Shown: positions 20,577 to 35,514 of the stretch, one piece after another
How the letters are laid out: each line of letters begins with the position of its first letter
How positions within the stretch are numbered: position 1 is the first letter of the stretch
From: Trichinella spiralis
Lineage: Eukaryota > Nematoda > Enoplea > Trichinellida > Trichinellidae
DNA length: 64,000 bases
NCBI GenBank assembly: GCA_000181795.3
Contig: CM012953.1
Coordinates: forward strand, 17,877,741-17,941,740
Direction: 5' to 3'
The notes under the pieces: model-generated
Told to the model about the DNA's origin: nothing
The model's database searches: none
What the model saw: only the letters and a program-made list of their open reading frames with translations
Program-made: the position numbers and the translations under genes

Positions 20577-22720
20577 ATGGCAGTAGTAGGCAAGATCGAC
20601 GGATGCCCAACGAATATACTAATAGATACTGGCTCAGCGGTTACACTTGTGCAGTCAGGTATACCGACTGAGCCATGGCGTAACGGTAGCTTCCTGGCGG
20701 CATACGTCACGCACTTAACGGTAAGCGGGAAACGCTGGGCTAAACTTGAGATCGGCAATCAAGCATTTACCCATCCAGTGGTGATTGTGGAGAATCTTGT
20801 GCAGCAAGCTCTTCTTGGCCGAGATTTCCTTCGACGATTCGGCTGCACGCTGAACAAAGCAGACGCGGTGCTGCAAATCCATGGGGAAAGTGTTCGGTTG
20901 GTGGAGGCGACCACAGCAAGGAGTAATGTCGATGTCATCATTGAAGAAGACGTCACTTTGGTCCCTTTCACGGAGAGCTCTGTCATGGTCAGAACAACCT
21001 CTGCTGACAACTGCCATGGACCATGGTTGTTGGAGCAACGACCTGAAGGTAGACTACCGGTTGCGGTTGCTAGAGCCGTGGTGCACCCCAGGGAAGGGTG
21101 CGTACCTGTCCAACTGCTGAATCCGTCTGGAGATAGGGTAACTATCCATCAGGGAAAGGTTGTGGCGACAATTGAAGTCGTTGACCCATTACCTTTGGAA
21201 AGATCCCCACAAACACACGCAGCGTTACCGACTGCAATCGAGAACGCTGCTAGACGAAGTAGCACTAGCGAAGAACTAGATAAGCTGAGAGCATTGCTCA
21301 CTGATTTCGCTGATGTATTTTCAACCTACGATAGTGACATCGGCAGAACCACTCAGACGGAACATCATATCAACACAGGGGATGCCAAACGCATAGGGCT
21401 GTGCCCTCGCAGAATCCCGTGGCACTTTCGTGAACAAATGGACGGTTTGCTCACGGATATGATAAACAAAGACATCATCGAACCGTCGACATCGACATGG
21501 ACGACTCCTGTCGTGCTGGTCAAGAAAAAGGATGGGGATGTAAGATTTTACGTAGATTTCCGGAAACTCAACTTGGTAACAAAGAAAGACAGCTATCCGC
21601 TACCGCGAATAGACGAGACGATCGATACGCTGGCCGGAGCAGAATAGTTTTCAACGTTGGACTTAACAAGCGGATACTGGCAAGTACCGGTGGCAAAAGA
21701 AGATAGAGAGAAGACGGCATTCTGCACACTGAAGGGGTCTATCAATTCAAAGTGATGCCATTCGGATTGTGCAATGCACCAGCGACGTTTCAGTGAGTGA
21801 TGGACTTGACTCTGACTAGCCTCAAATGGAAAAAATGTTTAGTGTACTTAGACGACGTAGTGATCTTTGGGAGAACATTCCAGGAGCACCTTAACAATCT
21901 GGCAGAAGTACTGCAGCGCATCAGACAAGCTGGCTTGAAACTGAAGACAGCGAAATGCCGGTTATGCGCTAAAGAAATACCATTCTTGGGTCACATAGTG
22001 TCCAGAGACGGCGTAAGAAGCGATCCAAGCAAGACAGAGAAAGTGGCGTCATGGCCAACTCCAACCAGCACATCAGAGGTTCACACCTTCCTTGGCCTTG
22101 CGAGCTATTACCGCTGATTTGTGAAATCGTTTGCGAGCATAGCAAGACCCCAGCACCGTCTCACGGAACAAGGACGTCAATTCAGCTGGTCGAATGAAGC
22201 TGAAGAAGCGTTTCAACGTCTCAAACGAGCATTGACAACGGCACCAATTCTAGCGTTTTCGCGTTTTGATATTCCATTTATTGTAGATACTGATGCATCT
22301 GAAACCGGTATAGGAGCAGTTCTATCGCAAAAACACGACCCTGAAGGCGAACGTGTGATCGCCTATGCAAGCAGAACACTGTAGAAGACAGAGGGGAAAT
22401 ACTCGACGACGAGGAAAGAGCTGTTGAGCATCGTCTACTTCACTAAGCTCTTCCGACTGTACCTTGTTGGGCAGCGATTCACTCTGCGCACTGATCATGG
22501 CAGCCTGACGTGGCTGCGCAATTTCAAAGAGCCGGGAGGTCAAGTAGCCAGATGGCTAGAACACCTACAAGAGTACGATATGGAAGTGGTTCATCGCAGA
22601 GGACGGCAACACAATAATGCTGACGCAATGCCCAGAAGGTCAGAAGTGACGGAGGACAACGGGGATCACCCCACAACTGAAATCCTTCGGCCGCAGTGGG
22701 AATGGCGGCAGTTCCATTAG
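20577..22720 (+). pseudogene. Gypsy protease, RT and RNase H
   Basis: The frame from 20577 encodes the protease (ILIDTGSAVTLV, then LLGRDFLRRFG) and runs into RT (WTTPVVLVKKKDGDVRFYV, SYPLPRIDETIDTLAGAE) up to a TAG at 21645. A one-base shift near 21735 moves the rest to another frame: MPFGLCNAPATFQ-stop-VMD, catalytic CLVYLDDVVIFGRTF, FLGHIVSRDG, YYR-stop-FVKSFA. RNase H follows (VDTDASETGIGAVLSQKHD, TLRTDHGSLTWLRNF) to 22720. Stops at 21645, 21794, 22115 and 22382 plus the shift kill the gene. The enzyme would copy element RNA into DNA in cytoplasmic particles. Confidence 0.88.
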
Positions 22721-23987
22721 CGTCGAACGAAGGAGCGGAGCCATTGGAGGCACCGCAGGATGAAAACATCGAATGTGTTATCCGATACCTCAGGCGAGGA
22801 CGGCGACCAACGGACAGCGAATGGCGGGAACTTCACAAGGACAGCCGAGACCTTGTGAAGCAGTGGAAACATCTACGGCTAACGCCAACCGGCCTAGCGG
22901 TAGTCGTAACCGGGAACCCAGCACGTTGGGTACCGCCTAACCATGCCCGTCCGAGCATTCTGGAACAAATACACAATGTAATTGGCGGTGGTCATCTTGG
23001 TGTCAAGAAAACGGCAGAAAAAGTAAGGACACGCTACTTTTGGCCAGGTTGGTATCGTGACGTCAAGGCGTGGTGCAATAGATGCGAAGCTTGCGCACCC
23101 AGGAAAACACCACCCATCGTGAACAGGGCCCCAATGGAAAGTATTGTGGTGGGTAGCCCAATGGTAATTGTCGCAGTCGAAATATTGGGACCTGTACCAA
23201 GATCGAAAAACGGCAATAGCACATCATGGTGGTGACCGATTATTTCACACGCTGGGTAGAGCCCTATGCATTGCCAAACCAGCAAGCGGAAACGGTTGCT
23301 CGCAAGCTGGTGCAGCAATTTGTATGCCGTTTTGGCACACCGATGAAATTGTTATCTGATCAAGGAACACAATTCCAAGGTCGCCTGGTCACTGAACTTT
23401 GTAAGCTCCTGGGTATCGAAAAAATACGAACAACCGCCTACCACCCACAATGTAATGGCATGGTGGAACGATTTAATCGCACTTTGGCAATGATGCTCAC
23501 GACAGCGATGGAGGAGGCACAAGATGACGACTGGGAAACGCGAATCCCACAGGTGTGCTTTGCCTACAATGCAAGCGTGCACGAAACTACAGGATACGCA
23601 CCATTCGAAATTATGTTTGGGCGCCCTCCGCGACTCCCAGTAGATGCAGCATTCAACACGAACATGGGGAAAGAAATGACCACCAGCAAATACGTCGAAG
23701 AGTTGGCAGCCCACCTCAGAAACGCGGTCGCGGCAGCCCGGAAACACAGTGCGGAGGAACAGAAGCGGCAAAGGTATTACTATAATCGGAAGGCAGGAAA
23801 TATGAACTACCAGACCCATGAAGCAGACTGGTTGTACTGCCATGTCAACAAAGGCAAAAGGAACAGGAAATTCGCGACACCGTGGACAGGGCCGGTCGAG
23901 ATTATTGAACAAGTCTCCGGGGTGAATTATCGCATCCGGAGCATCGGCAGCCCAGACGAACCCAGCTGGTGCACGTCAATCGCTTAA
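22696..23987 (+). pseudogene. Gypsy integrase
   Basis: The frame from about 22723 gives the zinc-binding N-terminus (ILEQIHNVIGGGHLGVKKTA, RYFWPGWYRDVKAWC, CEACAPRK). A frameshift at about 23220 moves to the catalytic core: MVVTDYFTRWVEPYALP, LLSDQGTQFQGRLV and NGMVERFNRTLAMM, which includes the D,D,E residues. The C-terminal domain (PWTGPVEIIEQVSGVNYRI) ends at 23987. The core frame alone is uninterrupted for 253 codons. Downstream to 24264 the sequence is leader-like and purine-poor. Confidence 0.85.
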
Positions 23988-24264
23988 AGCGATGTAAATT
24001 GACACCTGCACAGCTGTGCAATACGCATACGGCAAAAATACAACGCAAACAAGGAACAAGAGCGACGCAACAGCCAATTCAACACCAAGCCTAGGACATA
24101 TCGCCCACGACTGGTGTGGGCTGAAGAAGACCGTGGACTGGAAGGGACGTCAACACCAGCAGTGGAATCTCAGATGCCGCGGCGAAAGCGAAACCCACCA
24201 GTGAGATACAACGATTACATCCTTTATTGAGATCGCGAGGCGCGATTACCAGAGAACACGGCGG

Positions 24265-24458
24265 TGTAATGCGATTATGATCTCAATAACCTGAACATCA
24301 ATAACCCACAGTAGGAGGGCTAAGGCTTTTTTGGCATAAAGTGGCGTTCAGTCGACGTGTGCTAACGAGTTCAGTGTTGTGTTTGTTCACCCCCTATACG
24401 TGTGAGTTACCGCTCCATATAGTTATTCCGAACTGAATAAAAGTATTATTTTATTACA
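24265..24458 (+). repeat. 3' LTR
   Basis: It starts TGTAATGCGATTATG and ends TTATTTTATTACA, giving short inverted ends, with length 194 bp and AATAAA near its 3' end. ATAG follows as the target duplication. Confidence 0.9.
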
Positions 24459-24462
24459 ATAG

Positions 24463-25734
24463 CATAGGGTCCATCGATTAATTTGTTGACTAGGACGCAT
24501 ATTTCAACTAGGAATCTTTGGGGTACCGATGTGTTGTGTACCATTTAACCGGTGAGACCCTCATTTGGATTGCCTTCGGCTACCTGTGAACTTATCTACC
24601 TACCATTGCGAAGTGGTACTCAATAAGGTACTACTACAGCATATGCGGAGAGAACACGTAACAAGATAATTGAGTGACACAGTACCTTTCTGTGCATTTC
24701 CACATTTACGGCAGCGATGGCGTTTATGTGCCGATGCGTCACATCCGTAGCAGTATTGTGAATTCTTCGTATTTCATCTGAATATTACATCTAGACATCA
24801 CATACTTGAATCATCTGAATATCTGAATACATCTGAATGAACATCTGCACTGTTAAATCTGTAGAAGGAATAATTTTCTTTTATAAATTTTTGAAATATC
24901 ACAGTGCAGATCCACCTGGTAGGTTGCTTCTTACAACGCTGTGCATGGTGTCTACTGAAGCAGCCTTTACACTGGTCATTCATGCCTCTTTACCAAACAT
25001 AAAGCATATAACTTTTCGTCTTTTCCGTTTTGCTTTGTTTTCACTTTTTAAATTTTGTTCTACTAATTGTATTGTTTGTTTACTGAATTATGTTATGATG
25101 AAAAATAAAGATCAATGTTTTATTTCCTATCATTTTTGTTTGTTCCTATTATTTGGCTTATTGCTATCACATTTCACGTAACTTCGTTGTGGTGCAATAA
25201 AATATGGAATTATAAAAAGTTTTTTTTTAATACTGATCAAACTGGTATAATAAATATTCACAGTACGTATATATGATTACTTCCTTGCAGTGCTTTGTGC
25301 TGTGCATTCCTGTATGATAAATTTTATTTTGCGACATAACAAAAGTAGAAGTGTTTTGGTAATTTCTACATTTTTCGATGGTAATATTTATAATGCATAG
25401 TAAGCAAAACTTATACGAATTATAGAGATAAGTAGACTGTAGTATGTGGATTGTGCGGTATATCTGAATCGACTGTAATTCTGTTACCTTCAATTGCGTA
25501 CGACTCAAATGCGTTTTACTGCATGACAACAGATGCATACAGGATAACACATTTTCAACGCTTGGCCAGTCTATTTGCAAAGTCACTCACTTCTCGCACA
25601 AACTAGTACTCGATTCCGCATACACAAAAGTACACGTTTCTTGGTGTTCGTATATGTGCATCTATATTGGCAACAAATTCAGATGCTATTCCGGTAGTAG
25701 GGTCGCTTCTTCGACTGCCATCGGGGTTTAATTA
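24463..25734. other. Host intergenic DNA, no firm gene
   Basis: The sequence becomes strongly AT-rich. It contains the short Cys-rich frames discussed at 24798-24983. ORFs at 24837-25181 and 25227-25586 are hydrophobic or low-complexity and not believable as genes. Confidence 0.5.
24798..24983 (-). CDS. Possible Cys-rich exon (hypothetical)
   Basis: The minus strand from 24983 reads MNDQCKGCFSRHHAQRCKKQ. About 150 bases further along the same strand, near 24765-24690, a separate frame reads QYCYGCDASAHKRHRCRKCG. Both share the pattern C-x2-C-(x4-5)-H-x2-(H)-R-C, suggesting paired zinc-binding units of one protein split by an intron. No joining of the two with standard splice sites gave an open frame by eye. 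The 61-codon ORF itself loses this composition after residue 25. The family is unknown. Confidence 0.2.
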   Translation of the reverse strand: MNDQCKGCFSRHHAQRCKKQPTRWICTVIFQKFIKENYSFYRFNSADVHSDVFRYSDDSSM

Positions 25735-25971
25735 ATGACTGCGCAAAATATTCATTCAACTTTGGAACTTCAAATTGGAGTACTTCAAAGCATTCTGAAA
25801 AAGGATCTCGAAACGTCAACCCATGTTGATGATCGACTGAGGACAATGATTAATTCCCTGTTTAATGATAGTGAATCCTGTGAATATGTTGCTCTCTACC
25901 TGGTAATCAGGTTTCCAGAAGTGATTTCATCACTCAAACGATGCAGAAGTGCCTTTTACGTGAATGCTTGA
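25735..25971 (+). CDS. Hypothetical small protein
   Basis: A 78-codon frame with ATG at 25735 reads MTAQNIHSTLELQIGVLQSI and then DDRLRTMINSLFNDSESCEY. The composition is balanced, with amphipathic helical character and no low-complexity runs, unlike neighbouring spurious ORFs, in AT-rich host DNA just upstream of the PH-domain gene. No signal peptide or membrane segment is visible. I do not recognise the family; it could be a complete small protein or one exon of a larger gene. Confidence 0.35.
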   Translation: MTAQNIHSTLELQIGVLQSILKKDLETSTHVDDRLRTMINSLFNDSESCEYVALYLVIRFPEVISSLKRCRSAFYVNA

Positions 25972-26221
25972 GATATTAACGTAATCATTCAAAATTTTCA
26001 TATAATAAGCAATCAATAATATAATTTCTTGTATGTAACGTAGTTTGATTTTAAAATATATTTATTGTCCTTCATTTTGTGAATGTCAGGAAAATTGTTA
26101 ATGTTTAAACTTTAAACAATTAAGTGGTGTTTAAAATGCTTTGCTATAAACTGTTTAAAGTTAGCTATGATGGCTCTTTTGTTAACGGAAAAGAGTTTAA
26201 TTGCTTTGTGCTCTATCGACA

Positions 26222-26749
26222 ATGCTGCACTCTGCTGACAACAGTGCTTCGTTGATTCGCCGAGCGAATTGGATTTATCGACTTGAAGAGACAAATCCTG
26301 ACAACTTGATAAAGGGCTGGTTGGTGCTGTACGAGAATGGCTTATTGGAATTCAAGGATGATCTGAATCAGCCAACAAGTTGCAGACAAATTTTTCTTGG
26401 CAATGCAAATGTTAAAGTTTTGGCAGGATATGCATGCCAAGAATTACTGGTTTCTAATCAAAAATTGGAGAACGCATTTGTTATTGTCGATGCAGAGAAA
26501 AATCATTTTTTCAAATGTGACACCAGCGAAGAATTGAGACTTTGGGTGAATGATTTGCGCAACGTGATTCAACGCAAAAAAGCCGAGGTCAAGATTTATG
26601 CACCTTATGGACAACCGCCAGTGTATGTTTATGGCACGTTGTATGAAGTACCACATCACAATGAATACACTAATCACATGTATGGTGTATGTTGCTTCAC
26701 CACTGCCATGTGGTTTTTTTTGTTTTATCCCTTGTTATGGTTAATCTGA
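26222..26749 (+). CDS. Evectin-like (PLEKHB-type) PH-domain protein with C-terminal membrane anchor
   Basis: From the ATG at 26222 the product is about 175 residues. Residues about 10-125 fit a pleckstrin-homology domain: NWIYRLEETNPDNLIKGWLV opens it, LYENGLLEFKDD forms early strands, and CDTSEELRLWVNDLRNVIQR has the conserved Trp of the C-terminal helix. A Tyr/Pro-rich linker (YAPYGQPPVYVYG) follows, and the last 18 residues are hydrophobic (TAMWFFLFYPLLWLI). N-terminal PH plus C-terminal anchor is the layout of evectins, which bind phosphatidylserine on recycling endosomes and post-Golgi membranes. The family call is inference from this layout. An in-frame TTG lies upstream at 26201, but the ATG is the natural start. 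The gene appears to be single-exon; splicing near GTATGG at 26679 would change the tail. Confidence 0.6.
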   Translation: MLHSADNSASLIRRANWIYRLEETNPDNLIKGWLVLYENGLLEFKDDLNQPTSCRQIFLGNANVKVLAGYACQELLVSNQKLENAFVIVDAEKNHFFKCDTSEELRLWVNDLRNVIQRKKAEVKIYAPYGQPPVYVYGTLYEVPHHNEYTNHMYGVCCFTTAMWFFLFYPLLWLI

Positions 26750-26837
26750 TTTTATGCATAATCTAACTAATAATCAAATTTATGAACTATCACTGATATT
26801 TCTCAATATTTATGACTTAGTTTTATTATATATAATC

Positions 26838-26843
26838 AATAAA
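26838..26843 (+). terminator. Polyadenylation signal after the PH-domain gene
   Basis: AATAAA lies about 90 bases past the stop codon, the first canonical signal downstream. Confidence 0.5.
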
Positions 26844-27459
26844 ATTTACTTTTATAATTAATTCTGGTCATATATAATTGAAAGTAATTCAATAATCAGT
26901 GCGCAATGGATAAAATATGAAGGCGCAATAAATGCTACAATCATTGCCTTTCCAGACAAAAATATCAAAAATGATTTGTTGAATTCATCAACAGCTTACA
27001 TATCATCTAAAATCTAAATGTGAAAACATGAAACAATATGCCTTTTGAAACTTCTTCAAATGCTGCGCACAATTTAGAGCAAGTCAACACAGTTGATGAT
27101 GAATTCTTCCACATTTGTTTATTCAATTTGATTGACTGTTTCTTGATGGTTGCTGCCATATGCATTTGTCATTATATGCCACAAGAAAGGTTGAAATAAA
27201 TCAGAAAAAGAATGCAAGCAAAGGCTGTCTCTAACTTGGAACTTCTAACTGCACACCCGCATGCATCATTATTGCAAGATGTGTGATGGTGTGTGGATTA
27301 TCAAAAATGTACTTTTCCTAAACTTTTAGATACATTCCTGATAAAGAAACGCACTTAAATAGTGCTATACTACCGTCATGTTTTAAAATAAGTTACCAAC
27401 TTTGAGTTTAATGTAGTTTACTTTGTGAAATGCAAATGCTAGGTAAATTCTCTTAAAAT

Positions 27460-27959
27460 CTGATCGTCAAGTTCGTCCCGCTATACTCGATATGGCGGGC
27501 GATTTAAAAGAGATGTCGCTGATGGTTCAAGCAAGCTGATGCTATTCGCACAACAGCGAACGAAATACCGAGTATGGAATTTTATTTCAACGATTGAAGT
27601 CAACAGAGAATAGACAAACTGCGAACAAATCGAGCGTTCAGATATTAACACACAACACTAATGTCCGTGATCTCTGCAGCACGCTGCTCACAACTTCCGC
27701 ACGGCTCGTTCAGTTAGAATGATACTGATTTTCCTCCTTGTTTTCCTCGCCTTTGTGGGGCTCAAGAAATTCGATACCACGGTCTCTGTTGGTCATAAAT
27801 CTATTTCTGTCATTCTCCTTTCAGCTGTCAGGAAGTGACCGATCTGGCTTCGCGGCAGTGGCTCTCATATCGCTGACACGTGTTCCTGTTCAAATGTCAA
27901 TTCTGACATATATAGGTGAAGCACAACGCTTACTCTGCTTCATTTGAACCATGTAAACA
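27460..27959 (-). repeat. Possible LTR-like insertion
   Basis: This block is less AT-rich than its surroundings. On the minus strand it starts TGTTTACATGG, has CTATATATG about 45 bases in and AATAAA at 27586-27581. No second copy or duplication was found, so the outer boundary near 27460 is a guess. Confidence 0.3.
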
Positions 27960-30900
27960 CGACCAACAAAAAATAGAAAGGAATTTTTAATAGTTGAGGT
28001 AAGCACAACACGTTCAGGAAACAAAAATAAAAAATGGAATTTCCAACATGCTATATCAATAACAGAATAAATTTAGTATCAGTCATTAAATCTACAAAAA
28101 TTGCATTAATTACATTATAAAGGCGTCTGAAAAAATACAATTCGGAAGAAATGCCAAAATACAAAAATGAGTTGAGAAAACTAAAATGAATCTGTAACGT
28201 GTGTAAGGAAGCCTGAACGTTTATCATTTTTGTAACAATCAGGGAGGACATTTTGCGATTTGTTTTTTCAAATGCTGTTTTCTAACTTATTAAAAATATT
28301 TAGAAGCAAATTATATTTTTTACTATTTATTTCATGCATGAAATTTTTTTGCTATTTGTATTTAAAAATTGACATGTATACCTGCACATCATTTTACTTT
28401 TGTATGAGGAAATGCACAGAAATCTTGAAAATGCAATTTTATATTTTTTTACTGTCTTCTGCTTGAAGTTGTTTATTAGTGTTTAATTTTCCTTTTTCAA
28501 ATTTACGCCTCGTTTTGTTTCATTTCAAGTCTATAGGAAGTAATTTTTTTGGTAAGTTGGATTTTGTTGAGTAATCTTGATGATGATGTATTTTTTCAAG
28601 TGCTTGTTTAATGAATAACCATCTGTTTTTTTATTCTTATATTGAGTTGCATATTTTTGGTAGTCTATTATTGAGCAGCAGCAAGTTTCCTCATGCTGAA
28701 AGTGCATGTATTTTTTTATTAATATTCTCTTTGTTTCATTTCAGTTTTATATGATTGATGGCAACGATTTTATAATCAGCGGTGCTGTCATATTTTTTTA
28801 TTATTCAGTTGAAAAATTTTTTATTCTTATTTTATCGTTTGACTTCAACCGTCATTTCAGAACAATTATTGCTTTTGGTACAGCGATTCTATAAAGGAAT
28901 TTAATAAGTTTTAATTATAATTCATTCAATGATTTTTTAGCATTAAATCATTATGCGAAGATTAGATTCTTTATACGAATGACTTTTTGTGATGAGAATT
29001 CGATCTGATTGTGTTATAGTTTTTCTGATAAGCTTTAGCTTTATTTTGCACTTTTTATAAATAATTTATGCGTATGTTTTTGCTTATTTTGGCAGTATTT
29101 TTTTAGTAGTTGTAAATCTGTTGAAATTAACTTTATTGATTGAAGAAATTAATTTTTATTGAAAATTATTGAATGTAGCTTGGGAATAATGGTACAGTGT
29201 TTATAAAGTTTTTTTTAATATTGTTTTTTTATGTTTATATTTATTTGAAAATTTTGCTGAAGTTATGAAAAGTAAAGTGAAACCAATTAGTGTTCTAGTT
29301 TTAACGTTCTAGTTTGGGGTGTGTGTGTTCTAGTTGTTTGATGCCTTTCAAAGTTCGTATTGTTTTTCTGGCCAGTTGTCCTCTTTCTTTGTGAATAGCT
29401 CAGTGAATGTTTGTCATGTAAAATGACTTATTTTGTGAAATTATATTTTTTAGAGATAAGAGTTTCATTTCATATTTTATAAAGTGATTATGACATGCAA
29501 AACGTTATTGATGGTGCATAAATTCTTTAAAATATTATTATAAATTTCTTTTACTGCTTAGTCTTTATTTTGTTGTTAATCTTAGTAATATTGGAAATAA
29601 GAACGTTTTCAGCATATTTTTTATTTAATAAATTAATAGTGCTTTTAAAATTATTTGACTTCTGAATAAATCAACGTCACTGGCTATGTTATCCATGTAT
29701 GCAAACGAACTGTTACGTAATGTATTTTTTTTACTTTAATTTGGACCTGTTTATCCAAGCAGTATTGAAAGTTTGATAAATGTATTGAGTTGGTTTTGAT
29801 TTTGAGCATTTTAATTTCTTACATCAGCTTCATTGTACAGGATTGCATTTTTAAATATATTTTTACATTGTAGATAATAATTGAAGGATGTCGAATCATG
29901 TCATAAAAAATAAAAATTAAAAAATTCTTATTTTCATTATCTTATCTTTAATTTTCATTATTTTCCAGTATAACAGCAGTCTGTTTCATTTGCAGAAAAC
30001 AGTTTCCGTTTTATGATTTGTTTTGCAAAATGTGAAATATGATTACCCGTGTTATGGCATTTGTTGTGCTGGTCGTACTTTTGCATTATTTTTTTTCTAC
30101 AAAGGTTCATAAATGTTGATCAGGAAGTTTTATGAATTGTTTCATTTATATAAAGCGTGTTAGTAGTTCTATTAGATGCCCATTTGATTTGCATCTGTGA
30201 TTGCAGCATTTCATTAAAAAATTAATTTTTATTAGAATACTGATTGAAAGATGAGAAACATAGAATAGATAAAAGGAAATTGTAATTAAATAGTTCAGTA
30301 AATGACAATAGCGTGAGATAAAATTAAAAAATGTCGCATGTGTTACTGTTATTATAAATTTGGACATATTTTCAGTAAACGTTTAACAAACAGCAGTATT
30401 CATTTTTATGTAATGACAATATGCATGTCAGTTTTAATATTTTAAATATTGATCTTATTTGTTATGCTTTATTTAAACCCTCTCGTCCGTAGACGTTGTT
30501 TTTTGAGACAGACCACCGGTTGCTTCTCTTTTATTAATTTAAATGTAGGACATTAAACGCGATTGAAAATAAGTAATAGACTTCTGAAATTTTCTTCGAC
30601 TTGATATTATTCTGAATTTTGTTGCGTGATGTCACATTGCCATATCTGTTACGTTCTGTTAAATGAAAGATCGGAATTACTTTTGAAAGTGGTTTTGTTT
30701 GTTTATTTTTTTATCTACATCTTAAATATGTAATTATGTTACGTACAAATAAGATTGTTAAATTAATCGTCAATTTTTCTACACGAAATGGTTATCTTAA
30801 GATGTATAATAAACTTATTAATTTTGAAAATAATTACAAGCATGATATTTTTGCGTAAATAATTTGTAGGAATTAAGATTTGGGTTACTGTATATGATAG

Positions 30901-32287
30901 TTAGGTATATTGTTTACAGTCAAAGCAGTTGATATTCAAAAGTTGAACTTAAATATATTTCAAAAGGTACTTACATGTTTTTATTGAATGAGAATTCTGA
31001 AGTATTATTAGAGTATTTTTTCTATAAGTTTTATTAGTGAAAATTTAGTAGCGATGACATGTTATTTTGACATATTTAAATGCAAATTATTCAATATTTG
31101 AATAAAAAAAGTAATTATTTGTTTTATTTACTTTTTAGTAAAGTTGGAGAAACGTGGTGTATAAAAAAGTTGAATTTTTTTCCTCTTGAACTTGAAATCT
31201 TGCACCTTTGGTTTTAATTAGATTTTTCGCTGATGAGCGTGTTATTTTCTTGTTGGAATTTTGTTGAATTTTAGCATCCACTTTGAACTGTTGTAGTGTC
31301 ATCACTTTTTTCCATTTTACAGCAACTGTTTAAAATATAATTGTATTTTTATAATTGAAAGAAATTTATATTTAGTTTAAAAAATATTCACAGTTGTGGT
31401 TCGAAATTTATTTCTGGATCTATTTTCAATAAAAATGTGTAGCACTGGTTTCGTCATTTAGATTTTGTCATGTCCGTTATTATGCATTGTTGTTCAGAAA
31501 TCGATATAACTTCCTTATTGCGTTTGAGGCTTTTCAGATTTCACATTATCCTTTTTGTGTTACAGCTGAATCGATCGATTTTGTAGTCTTCTTGGTTTTT
31601 CACGATAATGTTAAATTTTGATTTCATGTAAAAAATTTTCCCATTTTGCATGCTACAAAGTGAATTTTTAGGGGAAAATTAAAAAGTGTTTATTTGTTTT
31701 AGCTTGATTGCCTGGTTTTTGTTTTGAAAAAAATATTATATTTTGTTATATATAAGATATTATTTATGTATTTGATTATTTGGAAATGGAAAGATTCGCT
31801 TTTGGTTTTCATTATTGTCAGAGAAGCGTTGTGATTCGACAAGCAGAGTAGACTTTCTCATCAACGATTACAGCTTTATTGATTCTTTCGTCTTTCCTAT
31901 TAAAATTGTGTACGGAAGTTGAGGCGCGACAACTTGCTACGTATATTTGTAAAATAGAATCAGATGATTTGCATTAATTTTTGTTGAATTGTCTGTGGCT
32001 TGGTTCGAAATACTTGGTTATAATTACTATAATTATTATTGTGGCATGTGTTATGATTAATAATGCATTTTTAAATGTATGCTATTTTTATTTTATCACT
32101 TAAATTGGAGAAAATAATTGATCATATGTATATTGGATGTTTCATGAACAGTATTTTAGTTTTATTATTATTGTTTTTTGTTGTTGTTGTTGTGAACGTG
32201 AAATTGTGAAATAACAAGCTGGAAGTTTAGTCATGTGGTTTTTTATTCTTACTAATATTGCTTTTATTTATAAGTATTGTTCGTGAA
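27960..32287. other. Long AT-rich non-coding stretch upstream of the TMEM184-type gene
   Basis: Over 4 kb of T-rich sequence with no believable frame; the listed ORFs consist of Phe, Ile, Tyr and Leu runs. It may include promoter and 5' untranslated exons of the downstream gene, but nothing specific can be pointed to. Confidence 0.55.

Positions 32288-35514
<3,227 letters not shown>

Larger units (their letters stand above)
19496..24458 (+). mobile_element. Full-length but inactive Ty3/gypsy element
   Basis: Direct repeats beginning TGTAATGCGATTATGATC lie at 19496 and 24265, and ATAG flanks the element (19492-19495 and 24459-24462). The order is 5' LTR, gag, CCHC, protease, RT, RNase H, integrase, 3' LTR on the plus strand. 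The LTR/leader junction is damaged: the last 15-20 bases of the 5' LTR and any primer site are missing near 19673. At least five stops and three frameshifts interrupt the genes. Confidence 0.92.

Noticed and set aside
24837-25586. Two ORFs of 114 and 119 codons in AT-rich DNA
   Set aside because: Composition is dominated by Phe, Leu, Cys and Tyr runs typical of translated AT-rich non-coding DNA; no splice context or motif.
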